A DNA stretch of 64,000 nucleotides from Mycobacterium sp. Root135 (lineage in GTDB: Bacteria > Actinomycetota > Actinomycetes > Mycobacteriales > Mycobacteriaceae). Positions 24,261 through 33,569 of this stretch are shown piece after piece (the stretch's first letter is position 1; each line of letters begins with the position of its first letter). The stretch is taken from positions 434,001-498,000 of the forward strand of contig NZ_LMEZ01000009.1 in the NCBI RefSeq assembly GCF_001426545.1, read 5' to 3'. The notes beneath the pieces were generated by a model. It was not told where the DNA came from. It saw nothing but the letters and a program-made list of their open reading frames with translations, and did no database searches. The position numbers were made by a program, and so were the translations under genes.

Positions 24261-24809
24261 ATGACTGCATCGGTAGCGAGCGCCCTGAGCACCGGCACGT
24301 GGGCCATCGACCCCGCCCATTCGTCGATCAGTTTTTCGGTACGGCACCTGATGGTGAGCAAGGTGCGCGGCAGCTTCGAGGCGTTCACCGGCGCGATCGT
24401 GGTTGCCGAGGACGGCACCCCGTCTGTCTCCGCAGAGATTGCCGTCGACTCGGTCAACACCGGTAACGAGCAGCGTGACGCGCACGTGAAGGCCGCCGAC
24501 TTCTTCGACGTCGAGAACCACCCCACCGCCACCTTCGTCTCGACCGACGTGCGCGCCGACGGTGACGACTACGTCCTCGGTGGCAACTTCACCCTCAAGG
24601 GCGTGACCAAGCCGATCGACCTCAAGCTCGAGTTCAACGGCGTCAACCCGGGCATGGGCCACGGCGAGGTCGCCGGCTTCACCGCGACGGTCGTGCTCAA
24701 CCGCAAGGACTTCGGCGTCGACATCGACATGCCGCTGGAGACCGGCGGCACCGTCATCGGTGACAAGGTCACCATCACCCTCGAGATCGAGGCGCTGAAG
24801 CAGGCCTAG
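24261..24809 (+). CDS. YceI-family lipid-binding protein
   Basis: A 182-residue protein of the YceI/TTHA0802 lipocalin-like family, which bind polyisoprenoid or similar lipids in a beta-barrel. Motifs: WAIDPAHSSISFSVRHLMVSKVRG, AEIAVDSVNTGNEQRDAHVK, HPTATFVS and GNFTLKGVTKPIDL. No signal peptide is visible, so it is probably cytosolic in this lineage. The ATG at 24261 is selected by AAGGAG 8 nt upstream. An in-frame GTG at 24222 could yield a form 13 residues longer from a leaderless transcript. A strong hairpin follows the stop. Confidence 0.9.
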   Translation: MTASVASALSTGTWAIDPAHSSISFSVRHLMVSKVRGSFEAFTGAIVVAEDGTPSVSAEIAVDSVNTGNEQRDAHVKAADFFDVENHPTATFVSTDVRADGDDYVLGGNFTLKGVTKPIDLKLEFNGVNPGMGHGEVAGFTATVVLNRKDFGVDIDMPLETGGTVIGDKVTITLEIEALKQA

Positions 24810-24815
24810 TTCGTG

Positions 24816-24866
24816 CGATTTGTGCACGCGCAGTAGCGGTCGCCGCAACTGCGCGTGCACGAATCG
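24816..24866. terminator. 19-bp hairpin between convergent yceI and fadH
   Basis: Arms 24816-24834 and 24848-24866 pair over 19 bp with a single T-G wobble, including a perfect 13-bp core (GTGCACGCGCAGT), around a 13-nt loop. It lies between two convergent stops (24809 and 24873) and can act in both directions. The core GTGCAC recurs in the palindromes at 29159 and 30175. Confidence 0.8.
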
Positions 24867-24872
24867 AGGCGG

Positions 24873-26891
24873 CTACAGCCGGGCGGCGAGCTCCGTGCCC
24901 TGGCGGATCGCGCGCTTGGCGTCGATCTCCGCTGCGACGTCCGCCCCACCGATGACGTGTGGTTGGACGCCGTTGCGCCGCAGCCCGTCCGCCAGATCAC
25001 GGACCGACTCCTGCCCGGCGCAGATGACGACGTTGTCGACGGCGAGCAGCCGTGGGTCCGAGTGGTCGGAGCCGAAGCTGATGTGCAGGCCGTCGTCGTC
25101 GATGCGTTCGTAGTTCACGCCCGACAGTTGTTGAACGCCATTGGCCTTCAACGACGCTCGGTGTACCCAGCCCGAGGTCTTCCCGAGGCCACGGCCCTGG
25201 GCGCCCTTGCTGCGCTGCAGTAGGTAGACCTCGCGGACCGGCGGCAGCGGGATGGGCGTCGTCAGCCCGCCGCGCGTGCCGGGGGCGTCCTGTGGGTTCA
25301 GGGCGCCCCATTCCGCTTGCCATTCCTTGACGTTCATCCCCGCCTGCGCGGTGACCAGGAACTCGCTGACGTCGAAACCGATGCCGCCCGCGCCGACCAC
25401 CGCGACGCGGTCGCCGATCGGTGCGCCGAGGATCGCGTCGGCGTAGGACAGCACCATCGGGTGGTCGACGCCGGGGATGTCGGGCACCCGCGGCACGACC
25501 CCGGTGGCCAGCACCACGTCGTCGAAGTTCCCCAGCTCGCGAACCCCGGCGCGGGTGTTCAACCGCACGTCCACGCCGTGCTTGGCGAGCATCGCGGTGT
25601 AGTAGCGGATCGTCTCGGTGAATTCCTCCTTGCCGGGAATCCTTCTGGCCAAGTCGAATTGGCCACCGATGGCGCTGGACGCCTCGAACAGCGTCACGGC
25701 GTGGCCCCGCTCGGCAGCCGTCACCGCGACCGCCAGCCCGGCAGGTCCGGCTCCGACGACGGCGATCCGCTTGCTCCGTTTGGTCGGACCCAGCATCAAG
25801 GTGGTCTCGTGACCCGCGCGTGGGTTGAGCAGACACGACACCGTCTTGTGCACGAAGGCGTGATCGAGACAGGCCTGGTTGCAGGCGATGCACGTGTTGA
25901 TCTCGGCGGCGGCGTCGGCGGCGGCCTTGTTCACCCAGTCGGGGTCGCTCAGCAGCGGTCGTGCCATCGACACCAGTTGGACCGCCCCGTCTGCGAGGAT
26001 CTGTTCGGCGGCCTGCGGCATGTTGATCCGGTTGGACGCGACGACGGGTATCTGGACGTGTTGGGCCAGGGCGTTGCTGACGTCGACGAACGCGCTGTTG
26101 GGCACCGACGTGACGATGGTGGGCACCCGGGACTCGTGCCAGCCGATGCCGGTGTTGACGATGGTCGCGCCGGCGGCCTCGACTTCGATTGCGAGCGCGA
26201 CGATCTCGTCCCAGGTCTGCCCGTCGTCGACGTAGTCGGCCATCGACATGCGGTAGCAGATGACGAAGTCGCGCCCGACCGCTTCCCTGGTGCGTCGCAC
26301 GATCTCCACGGGCAGCCGGCGGCGCTTCTCGGCGGTTCCGCCCCACGCGTCGGTCCGCTTGTTGGTGCGCGGCGCGAGGAACTGGTTCAGCAGATAGCCC
26401 TCGCTGCCCATGATTTCCACGCCGTCGTACCCAGCCTCGCGGGCCAGCAGGGCGCAGCGCACGAAGTCGTCGACGGTGCCCTCCACGTTGCGAAGTCGCC
26501 GCGGCCGGAACGGGTTGATCGGCGCCTTGATCGACGATGCGCTGACCGAAAGGGGATGGTAGGCATAGCGTCCCGCGTGGAGAATCTGAAGCAGGATCTT
26601 GCCGCCCTCGTCGTGCACGGCGGCGGTGATGCGGCGATGACGTCGGGCGTCCGACGGCGACAGCATCTCGGCGGCGAACGGCAGTAGCCAGCCGGTGCGG
26701 TTGGGGGCGTATCCGCCGGTGATGATGAGCCCGACCCCGCCGCGGGCGCGCTCGACGAAGTAGGCGGCCAGCCGGTCGGTGTCGCGGGCTCGGTCTTCGA
26801 GGCCGGTGTGCATCGAGCCCATCACTACCCGGTTGCGAAGGGTGGTGAAGCCAAGGTCCAAGGGGGACAGCAGGTTCGGATACCTAGTCAC
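24873..26891 (-). CDS. fadH: FadH, NADPH 2,4-dienoyl-CoA reductase
   Basis: A 672-residue flavoprotein that reduces 2,4-dienoyl-CoA intermediates during beta-oxidation of unsaturated fatty acids. The N-terminal Old Yellow Enzyme TIM barrel (about 1-340) has GYDGVEIMGSEGYLLNQFL. The 4Fe-4S cysteines lie in CIACNQACLDHAF and VSCLLNP. The C-terminal FAD/NADPH half starts with IAVVGAGPAGLAVAVTAAER and has a second dinucleotide motif, VAVVGAGGIGFDVSEFL. The start overlaps the upstream padR gene by 8 bp, so the two are coupled, matching Rv1176c-Rv1175c. A bidirectional hairpin follows the stop. Confidence 0.94.
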   Translation of the reverse strand: MTRYPNLLSPLDLGFTTLRNRVVMGSMHTGLEDRARDTDRLAAYFVERARGGVGLIITGGYAPNRTGWLLPFAAEMLSPSDARRHRRITAAVHDEGGKILLQILHAGRYAYHPLSVSASSIKAPINPFRPRRLRNVEGTVDDFVRCALLAREAGYDGVEIMGSEGYLLNQFLAPRTNKRTDAWGGTAEKRRRLPVEIVRRTREAVGRDFVICYRMSMADYVDDGQTWDEIVALAIEVEAAGATIVNTGIGWHESRVPTIVTSVPNSAFVDVSNALAQHVQIPVVASNRINMPQAAEQILADGAVQLVSMARPLLSDPDWVNKAAADAAAEINTCIACNQACLDHAFVHKTVSCLLNPRAGHETTLMLGPTKRSKRIAVVGAGPAGLAVAVTAAERGHAVTLFEASSAIGGQFDLARRIPGKEEFTETIRYYTAMLAKHGVDVRLNTRAGVRELGNFDDVVLATGVVPRVPDIPGVDHPMVLSYADAILGAPIGDRVAVVGAGGIGFDVSEFLVTAQAGMNVKEWQAEWGALNPQDAPGTRGGLTTPIPLPPVREVYLLQRSKGAQGRGLGKTSGWVHRASLKANGVQQLSGVNYERIDDDGLHISFGSDHSDPRLLAVDNVVICAGQESVRDLADGLRRNGVQPHVIGGADVAAEIDAKRAIRQGTELAARL

Positions 26892-27447
26892 GATCTGGTC
26901 CTCCCAGGGCGGTGAGTACTTCGTCCAGCCAGTGCAGTGACCCCTCTTCGGCGAGGATGCCGCCGCGCAGCACCAGGTGTTGGTGCATCGCAGCGCCGGT
27001 CAGCGCTGACGGGTCGGGGAATTGGCGCTTCTCGAAACCGCGGTAGACGTCGAGTTGTCGTGTCCGCTCGTCGCGCAGCTCGAGTACCTGCGCGCGTAGT
27101 GCATCGGTGTCGCCGTAGGTCGCGCCACGGATCTTCACCGCCAGGTCGCGCGTTCGTGAGTCGGTCACCGCGCTGCCGCGGCCGGTGAGCGGCTCGGCGA
27201 TCCAGCGCCGCAGTTCGTCGCGGCCGGTGTCGGTGACGCCGTAGACCTTCTTGTCGGGTCTTCCGCTCTGCGCGACGACGTCGACGTGCACCCAACCGTC
27301 GGCCTCCATCGTCCGAAGGGTTCGGTAGATCTGCTGATGGGTGGCGGCCCAGAAGTAGCCGATGCTGCGGTCGAACCGTCGGGCCAGCTCGTATCCCGAG
27401 CCCGTCTGTTCGCTCAGCGACACCAGAATCGCGTGCGGGAGTGCCAC
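26884..27447 (-). CDS. PadR-family transcriptional regulator
   Basis: A 187-residue PadR/Vir-type regulator. The winged helix (about 1-85) has LPHAILVSLSEQTGSGYELA, FWAATHQQIYRTLRTMEADG and the wing KKVYGVTDTGRDELRRW. The C-terminal helical region (about 110-185) is the dimerisation part. It is the first gene of the operon with fadH. The GTG start at 27445-27447 sits 7 nt after a TACGCT -10, with TTGCAC as -35 inside a palindrome. It is therefore probably autoregulated and controls fadH. The ligand is unknown. Confidence 0.9.
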   Translation of the reverse strand: MALPHAILVSLSEQTGSGYELARRFDRSIGYFWAATHQQIYRTLRTMEADGWVHVDVVAQSGRPDKKVYGVTDTGRDELRRWIAEPLTGRGSAVTDSRTRDLAVKIRGATYGDTDALRAQVLELRDERTRQLDVYRGFEKRQFPDPSALTGAAMHQHLVLRGGILAEEGSLHWLDEVLTALGGPDRD

Positions 27448-27454
27448 GTTCGGC

Positions 27455-27495
27455 AGCGTAGGCGTTACCGCCGGTACTGTGCAACCAGTTGCACA
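27455..27495 (-). promoter_or_regulatory. padR promoter with operator-like palindrome
   Basis: TGTGCAA-CCAG-TTGCACA (27478-27495) is an 18-bp palindrome with perfect 7-bp arms. On the minus strand it contains the -35 TTGCAC (27484-27479). After 18 bp comes the -10 TACGCT (27460-27455), then 7 nt to the GTG start. This is a complete leaderless promoter with an operator over the -35. Confidence 0.6.
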
Positions 27496-27719
27496 TGGGC
27501 GACAAGGCGAAACGTGACGAAAGCGACTAGGCGACTTGTATGTGCTACGTCTAGTATCAGTAACCGTGGGCCACCCTTACGGGCGGCGCGCGAAGTTAGG
27601 ACACACTGAGACAGGCGTCCAGGTACGGGCATCGCATACTTGCTTCGGCTTCTCGGTGGTCCATCAGGTTCCACCCAGGTCCCAACCGACCAGCAGCCCA
27701 CTGGACAGGAGAGACATCA

Positions 27720-28046
27720 GTGACGTACACCATTGCCGAACCCTGTGTCGACATCAAAGACAAGGCATGTATCGAAGAGTGCCCCGTCGACTGCATCTAC
27801 GAGGGCGCACGCATGCTGTACATCCACCCCGATGAGTGTGTGGACTGCGGCGCCTGCGAACCGGTGTGCCCGGTCGAGGCCATCTACTACGAAGACGACG
27901 TCCCCGACCAGTGGGGCGGCTACACCCAGCACAACGCGGACTTCTTCTCCGAGCTGGGATCGCCCGGCGGTGCGTCGAAGGTCGGTCAGACCGACAACGA
28001 CCCCCAGGCGATCAAGGACATGCCGCCTCAGGGTGAGGACAGCTGA
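27720..28046 (+). CDS. fdxC: Ferredoxin, 7Fe-8S type
   Basis: A 108-residue ferredoxin (Rv1177/FdxC-like). The first cluster-binding motif is CVDIKDKACIEECPVDC and the second CVDCGACEPVCPVEA, the pattern of a 3Fe-4S plus 4Fe-4S ferredoxin. A C-terminal extension (PDQWGGYTQHNADFFSELG) is typical of actinobacterial FdxA/FdxC. Likely electron donor to P450s or other redox enzymes in the cytosol. The GTG at 27720 is preceded by AGGAG about 10 nt upstream. Its TGA is followed at once by dapC. Confidence 0.94.
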   Translation: MTYTIAEPCVDIKDKACIEECPVDCIYEGARMLYIHPDECVDCGACEPVCPVEAIYYEDDVPDQWGGYTQHNADFFSELGSPGGASKVGQTDNDPQAIKDMPPQGEDS

Positions 28047-28072
28047 GCCAGTTCGGGCGCCTTTCGGCGTCG

Positions 28073-29155
28073 TTGCCGGTCTTCCCCTGGGACACCCTGG
28101 CTGACGTCACGGCCAAGGCCAGGGCGCACCCCGACGGCATCGTCGACCTGTCCGTCGGCACACCGGTTGACGACGTAGCCGACGTCATCCGAAACGCCTT
28201 GGCGGCTGCCAGTTCGGCCCCCGGCTATCCGACGACGGCCGGAACACCGGCACTTCGGGCGTCGGCCGTCGAGGCACTTCGCCGTCGCTACGGGATCACC
28301 GAACTCGCCGCGGACGCCGTGCTGCCGGTCATCGGCACCAAGGAACTGATCGCCTGGCTGCCGACGCTGCTCGGCATCTCCCGTGACGACGTCGTCGTGG
28401 TGCCGGAGTTGGCGTATCCGACCTACGACGTCGGCGCGCGCCTGGCTGGTGCGGAGGTGGTGGCCGCCGATTCGCTGACCCAGCTCGGACCGCGCGTCCC
28501 CAAGCTCGTCTTCGTGAACTCGCCGAGCAATCCGACGGGTGCGGTGCTCGGCGTCGAGCACCTGCGCAAGGTCGTGCAGTGGGCGAGGAGTCGAGGCGCG
28601 TTGGTCGCCTCCGACGAGTGCTACCTCGGCCTCGGTTGGGATCCGTACGCGGTTCCGGTGTCTGTGCTGCACCCTTCGGTGTGCGACGGCGACCACACCG
28701 GCCTGCTCGCGATCCATTCGCTGTCGAAGACCTCGTCGCTGGCCGGCTATCGCGCGGGTTTCGTCGCGGGCGATCCCGCGGTGGTGGCCGAGCTGCTCGC
28801 GGTGCGCAAGCACGCCGGGATGATGGTGCCGACGCCGATACAGGCGGCCATGATCGCCGCGCTCGACGACGACGCACACGAGGCGGTGCAAAAGCAGCGC
28901 TATGCCCGTCGCCGAGAGGTTCTCCTGCCTGCGGTGCGTGCCGCCGGGTTCACCGTCGACCACTCCGAGGCGGGGCTCTACCTGTGGGCCACCCGCGATG
29001 AGCCGTGCCGGGACACCGTCGCCTCGCTTGCCGACCTCGGGATCTTGGTGGCGCCCGGCGAGTTCTACGGTCCCCGCGGCGCTCGGCACGTGCGGATGGC
29101 GTTGACGGCCACCGACGAGCGGATCGACGCCGCGGCCCGCCGCCTAACTCTTTAG
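28073..29155 (+). CDS. dapC: DapC, N-succinyl-diaminopimelate aminotransferase
   Basis: A PLP-dependent class I/II aminotransferase (360 residues from the TTG at 28073) of the succinylase route to meso-DAP and lysine. The PLP lysine lies in HSLSKTSSLAGYRAGF. NSPSNPTG and SDECYLGLGW bind the cofactor. The start is doubtful: recalled mycobacterial homologues share sequence just before PVFPWDT, and here the frame is open back to a stop at 28034. The only upstream start-like codon is CTG at 28043, which overlaps the ferredoxin TGA as CTGA. The protein may thus be 10 residues longer. dapD and dapE of the same pathway lie 10 kb away. The 3' end adjoins a palindromic repeat. Confidence 0.93.
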   Translation: MPVFPWDTLADVTAKARAHPDGIVDLSVGTPVDDVADVIRNALAAASSAPGYPTTAGTPALRASAVEALRRRYGITELAADAVLPVIGTKELIAWLPTLLGISRDDVVVVPELAYPTYDVGARLAGAEVVAADSLTQLGPRVPKLVFVNSPSNPTGAVLGVEHLRKVVQWARSRGALVASDECYLGLGWDPYAVPVSVLHPSVCDGDHTGLLAIHSLSKTSSLAGYRAGFVAGDPAVVAELLAVRKHAGMMVPTPIQAAMIAALDDDAHEAVQKQRYARRREVLLPAVRAAGFTVDHSEAGLYLWATRDEPCRDTVASLADLGILVAPGEFYGPRGARHVRMALTATDERIDAAARRLTL

Positions 29156-29158
29156 CGC

Positions 29159-29216
29159 CGAGTGTGGAGTTTTGCCACGCCGTCATGCGAGTAGGCGTGG
29201 CATAACTGCACATTCG
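29159..29216. repeat. Palindromic element E1 at the DUF559 gene 3' end
   Basis: Arms 29159-29181 and 29194-29216 pair at 20 of 23 positions around the 12-nt loop GTCATGCGAGTA. The element is similar throughout, loop included, to E2 at 30175-30240. The stop codon of the DUF559 gene lies in the loop, and its last residues are encoded by the right arm. It also sits right after the dapC stop, so it may terminate both genes. Confidence 0.8.
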
Positions 29217-30082
29217 TGGAGCCACGGACACCCCGCTGCGTCTAGTGCGGCGAACACTCGCTGCAGGATCACCGTCCGTCGATGGCGCAACAGGTCGGCA
29301 CTGACGCGGATGATTCGCCAGCCGAGCGCAGTCAGGACGGCGTGCCGGTCGATGTCGTGCGCGAATCGGGCGGGGTCGGTCCAGTGCTGTGCCCCGTCGT
29401 ATTCGACGCCGACCCGAAACTCCTCCCACCCCATGTCGACCCGGGCGAATGGGTAGCCGACGTCGTCGAGGACGTCGATCTGAGTGCTCGGCGCTCGAAA
29501 GTTCGCTTCCATCAACAACAGCCGAGTCCGCGTCTCCTGAGGTGACTCCGAGCCACCGTCCATCACGTCGAGGACCTCGCGAAGCTGTACCAGCCCTCGC
29601 GCCCCGCGGTGCGCTTCGACCAGCGGGTGCACCAGCGGGGCGTCGACGCCGCAGGCGTTGGCGAGCGCGTCGACTCGAATCACCGCCCTCTCGAACCCCT
29701 TTCGGCGGCCAAGGTCGAAGACGGTCCGGGCCGGCGTGGTGACGGACATGCCGTCGACCGTCGTCACTTCGTCGTCAAGCAGAGTCTCGCGGTGGACGAC
29801 GATGCCGTTCGCGCTGGCTTCGGTCCTGGTGAGCTCGGCGGGCTCGTCCGGGGAGATCCACTGCGAGCCGTGCAGCACCGAGGCCGACAGCCCGGCGACC
29901 GTGGCGCGCCGCCCCGACCACAGCCAGGCCGCGACGGCTCGATCACGTGCGGTCAGTTCTTGGCCGGCGGGCAGGAACACGTTGCGATGGATCACCTGGT
30001 TGCGACTGTGCAACGTCCGCCGGGTGAATTGGCCGCGGGCCAGGGCTTCGGTGCCGACGAAGGGTCCGGTGATCGGGTGCAC
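29183..30082 (-). CDS. DUF559 protein (Vsr-like endonuclease fold), AbiEi-like N-terminus
   Basis: About 299 residues from GTG 30082. The N-terminal part (about 1-90: FTRRTLHSRNQVIHRNVFLP, ATVAGLSASVLHG) resembles the wHTH/AbiEi-type heads common on mycobacterial DUF559 proteins. The C-terminal DUF559 domain has VGVEYDGAQHWTDPARFAHD and LGWRIIRVSADLLRH, with the E..D and Q.H residues of the restriction-endonuclease-like fold. Function is unproven. The longer ORF to 30223 reads into the palindrome upstream. The gene is bracketed by two homologous palindromes and sits where M. tuberculosis has the Rv1179c-Rv1185c lipid cluster, so this is a variable site. Confidence 0.75.
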   Translation of the reverse strand: MHPITGPFVGTEALARGQFTRRTLHSRNQVIHRNVFLPAGQELTARDRAVAAWLWSGRRATVAGLSASVLHGSQWISPDEPAELTRTEASANGIVVHRETLLDDEVTTVDGMSVTTPARTVFDLGRRKGFERAVIRVDALANACGVDAPLVHPLVEAHRGARGLVQLREVLDVMDGGSESPQETRTRLLLMEANFRAPSTQIDVLDDVGYPFARVDMGWEEFRVGVEYDGAQHWTDPARFAHDIDRHAVLTALGWRIIRVSADLLRHRRTVILQRVFAALDAAGCPWLHECAVMPRLLA

Positions 30083-30174
30083 GCGACCCACGCAACCACT
30101 GCCCACCACCCGCCCTCGCCCGTCGCGGGCGGGATTGCCGGCATCTCGTGGATGAATCGTCGACTGTGCACAAC

Positions 30175-30240
30175 CCGCCGAATGTGCACTTGTGTCACGC
30201 CGGCATGCGGGTTGGCGTGACACAAGTCCACACTCGGCGG
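30175..30240. repeat. Palindromic element E2 upstream of the DUF559 gene
   Basis: Arms 30175-30201 and 30214-30240 pair at 25 of 27 positions around the 12-nt loop GGCATGCGGGTT. It is the sister of E1 (29159-29216) and lies 15 bp past the end of the PucR-type gene (30256), so it may also end that transcript. Confidence 0.8.
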
Positions 30241-30255
30241 CAAGAGGGAAGAGGG

Positions 30256-31842
30256 TCAGGGCACCCGCAGGCTCAGTGACAGCAGCAGCCGCACGTCGGG
30301 ATCCGCCAGCGAGCTCCCCAGAATCTCCTCGATCCGCCGGACGCGATACCGCACCGTGTTGGGGTGGACGTGCAGCCCCGCCGCGGCCGCCGCCACGTCA
30401 CCGAACGCGTCGAGGTAGGCCCGTAGGGTGTCCACCAGGACGGGGTCCTTCTCCCGCAGCGCGCCAACCCGCGGGTCGACCAGGCGGTCGTCGGCGGCGA
30501 TCATCGTGACGATCTCGTCGAGCAGCACCGTGGTCCGCGATTCGGCCAGCGAGGTCACCTGACCGATCGCGCCGGGGTGGCGTTCGGCGCTGTCGAGCAC
30601 GCGGTCGACCTCCGCCCGTGCGGCGGCAGCCCCAGCGAGACCCGTTGTCGGAGTGGCGATCGCGGCCCGCAGCTCAAGGCTCAGCTCGTTGCGCAGGGCG
30701 CCGATGGTGCCGCGGATCCACGACGACACCGCCGAGACCTTGCCGGAGTGTGGAAACAGCACGTAGACCCGCGACGGGCCGGCGGCCACCTGTGCATCCC
30801 GACGAAAGGCGCTGGCGCTCAACGCAAGGACGTCGGCGAGCCGGCCGGGCGCACCCGCGGCGCCGTCGAAGCCGATGACCGCGACTCGCCCGTCCGCCAC
30901 GACGCCGAGTTCACGCGCCACGTCGGCCACCTGCGCGTCGTCGAGGGAGGCCTCGCGCAGGCCGAGCAGTTCCTGCACGCGCACCGCGTGGGTCGACGGG
31001 GTGGCCGCGAGCCGGGAGATGATCCGCGCGGCAAGCACTCCCGCGCCGCGGAGTACGTCGTCGGCGTCCTCGGCCAGCGGCCGGGAACCCTCCTGCAGCC
31101 AGATGGTGCCCGCGAACACGGGCCCACGCCCGCGGCCCGACGCGAGGTGATGGATGCCGACCGCGCGCCGCGGCCGTAGGCCCAGTTCCGGCCTGGCGTC
31201 GACGCGGACGACGTCGCCGGTGGCCCTCAGCGCGTCGAAGATGCCGGCCCGCCCGATCCAGGCCAGATGCTCGGGCGGTCCCGCGCGGCCGAGGATCGAC
31301 AGGCGGCGCAGCTCGTCGGCCTCGTCGTTGGACGCCGAGTAGGCCAGCACGTGGGACTGCACGTCCTCGACGCTGACCATGCCGTGGGTGCGGTCGGCGA
31401 TGGACTGCGCCAGACCGAAGAGGTCGGTGCTCGGGTCGTAGCGCGGGTCCGCCCGGTCGCCGTGATGGTCGAAGACGTGGTCCACCAGCCGGTACAGCCG
31501 CTCCCATCGGGCCCTCGGTTCGACGGCGACGACGGCCGTGCCCACCGCGACGGCGCGCGCCACCACCGCGTCGGACGGCTCCTTGACGAAGATCGCGGCG
31601 GGCACCCGCCGGGAGGTCTGCTGAACCAGCCAGGCCAGCACGTCGTCGTCGCCGACGCCGAGGATGAAGAAGACGTCGGCCGAGCTGGCGCCGACCGCCA
31701 GTCCGAGGCGGACGTCGTCGGCGTCGATCAACGCGGCTGAAGCAACCGGCAGGTCGAGACCGCGTGGGGCGTCGACCAAGGTCACCATGGTCGCGTCCAG
31801 CGCGAGCAGCAGCTGGCCCAGTCCCACACCGGGAGGCTTCAC
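30256..31842 (-). CDS. pruC: PucR-family regulator, probable proline-utilisation activator
   Basis: A 528-residue transcription factor. The N-terminal region (about 1-150) is PucR-like, the middle is GAF/GGDEF-like, and the C-terminal helix-turn-helix reads AYLDAFGDVAAAAAGLHVHP then NTVRYRVRRIEEILG. It is divergent from pruA-pruB. The Rv1186c homologue (PruC) in that position activates proline catabolism in mycobacteria, responding to proline. The GTG at 31840-31842 is preceded by TAGCAT with 8 nt between, suggesting a leaderless transcript. The shared 83-bp gap has an inverted repeat that may be its binding site. Confidence 0.88.
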   Translation of the reverse strand: MKPPGVGLGQLLLALDATMVTLVDAPRGLDLPVASAALIDADDVRLGLAVGASSADVFFILGVGDDDVLAWLVQQTSRRVPAAIFVKEPSDAVVARAVAVGTAVVAVEPRARWERLYRLVDHVFDHHGDRADPRYDPSTDLFGLAQSIADRTHGMVSVEDVQSHVLAYSASNDEADELRRLSILGRAGPPEHLAWIGRAGIFDALRATGDVVRVDARPELGLRPRRAVGIHHLASGRGRGPVFAGTIWLQEGSRPLAEDADDVLRGAGVLAARIISRLAATPSTHAVRVQELLGLREASLDDAQVADVARELGVVADGRVAVIGFDGAAGAPGRLADVLALSASAFRRDAQVAAGPSRVYVLFPHSGKVSAVSSWIRGTIGALRNELSLELRAAIATPTTGLAGAAAARAEVDRVLDSAERHPGAIGQVTSLAESRTTVLLDEIVTMIAADDRLVDPRVGALREKDPVLVDTLRAYLDAFGDVAAAAAGLHVHPNTVRYRVRRIEEILGSSLADPDVRLLLSLSLRVP

Positions 31843-31843
31843 G

Positions 31844-31891
31844 TTGGCCGATGCTACTTGGTGGACGGACGTAGTTTGTCCGATCGGCCAA
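31844..31891. promoter_or_regulatory. Inverted repeat in the pruC-pruA divergent promoter
   Basis: TTGGCCGAT (31844-31852) and ATCGGCCAA (31883-31891) are exact reverse complements separated by 30 bp, centre to centre 39 bp or close to four helical turns. One half sits between the pruC -10 (TAGCAT, minus strand 31856-31851) and its start. Likely operator for the divergent pair. Confidence 0.5.
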
Positions 31892-31925
31892 AGGTCCAGA
31901 CCCCTCGATGAGAGACGCTGATCAC

Positions 31926-33566
<1,641 letters not shown>

Positions 33567-33569
33567 CCG

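Noticed and set aside
30143..30223. Longer start for the DUF559 protein
   Set aside because: The added N-terminus is translated from the arm of palindrome E2 and has no family-like sequence; GTG 30082 fits better.
29159..30240. E1/E2 as ends of an insertion sequence
   Set aside because: No transposase is encoded between them and no target-site duplication could be identified; kept only as palindromic repeats.
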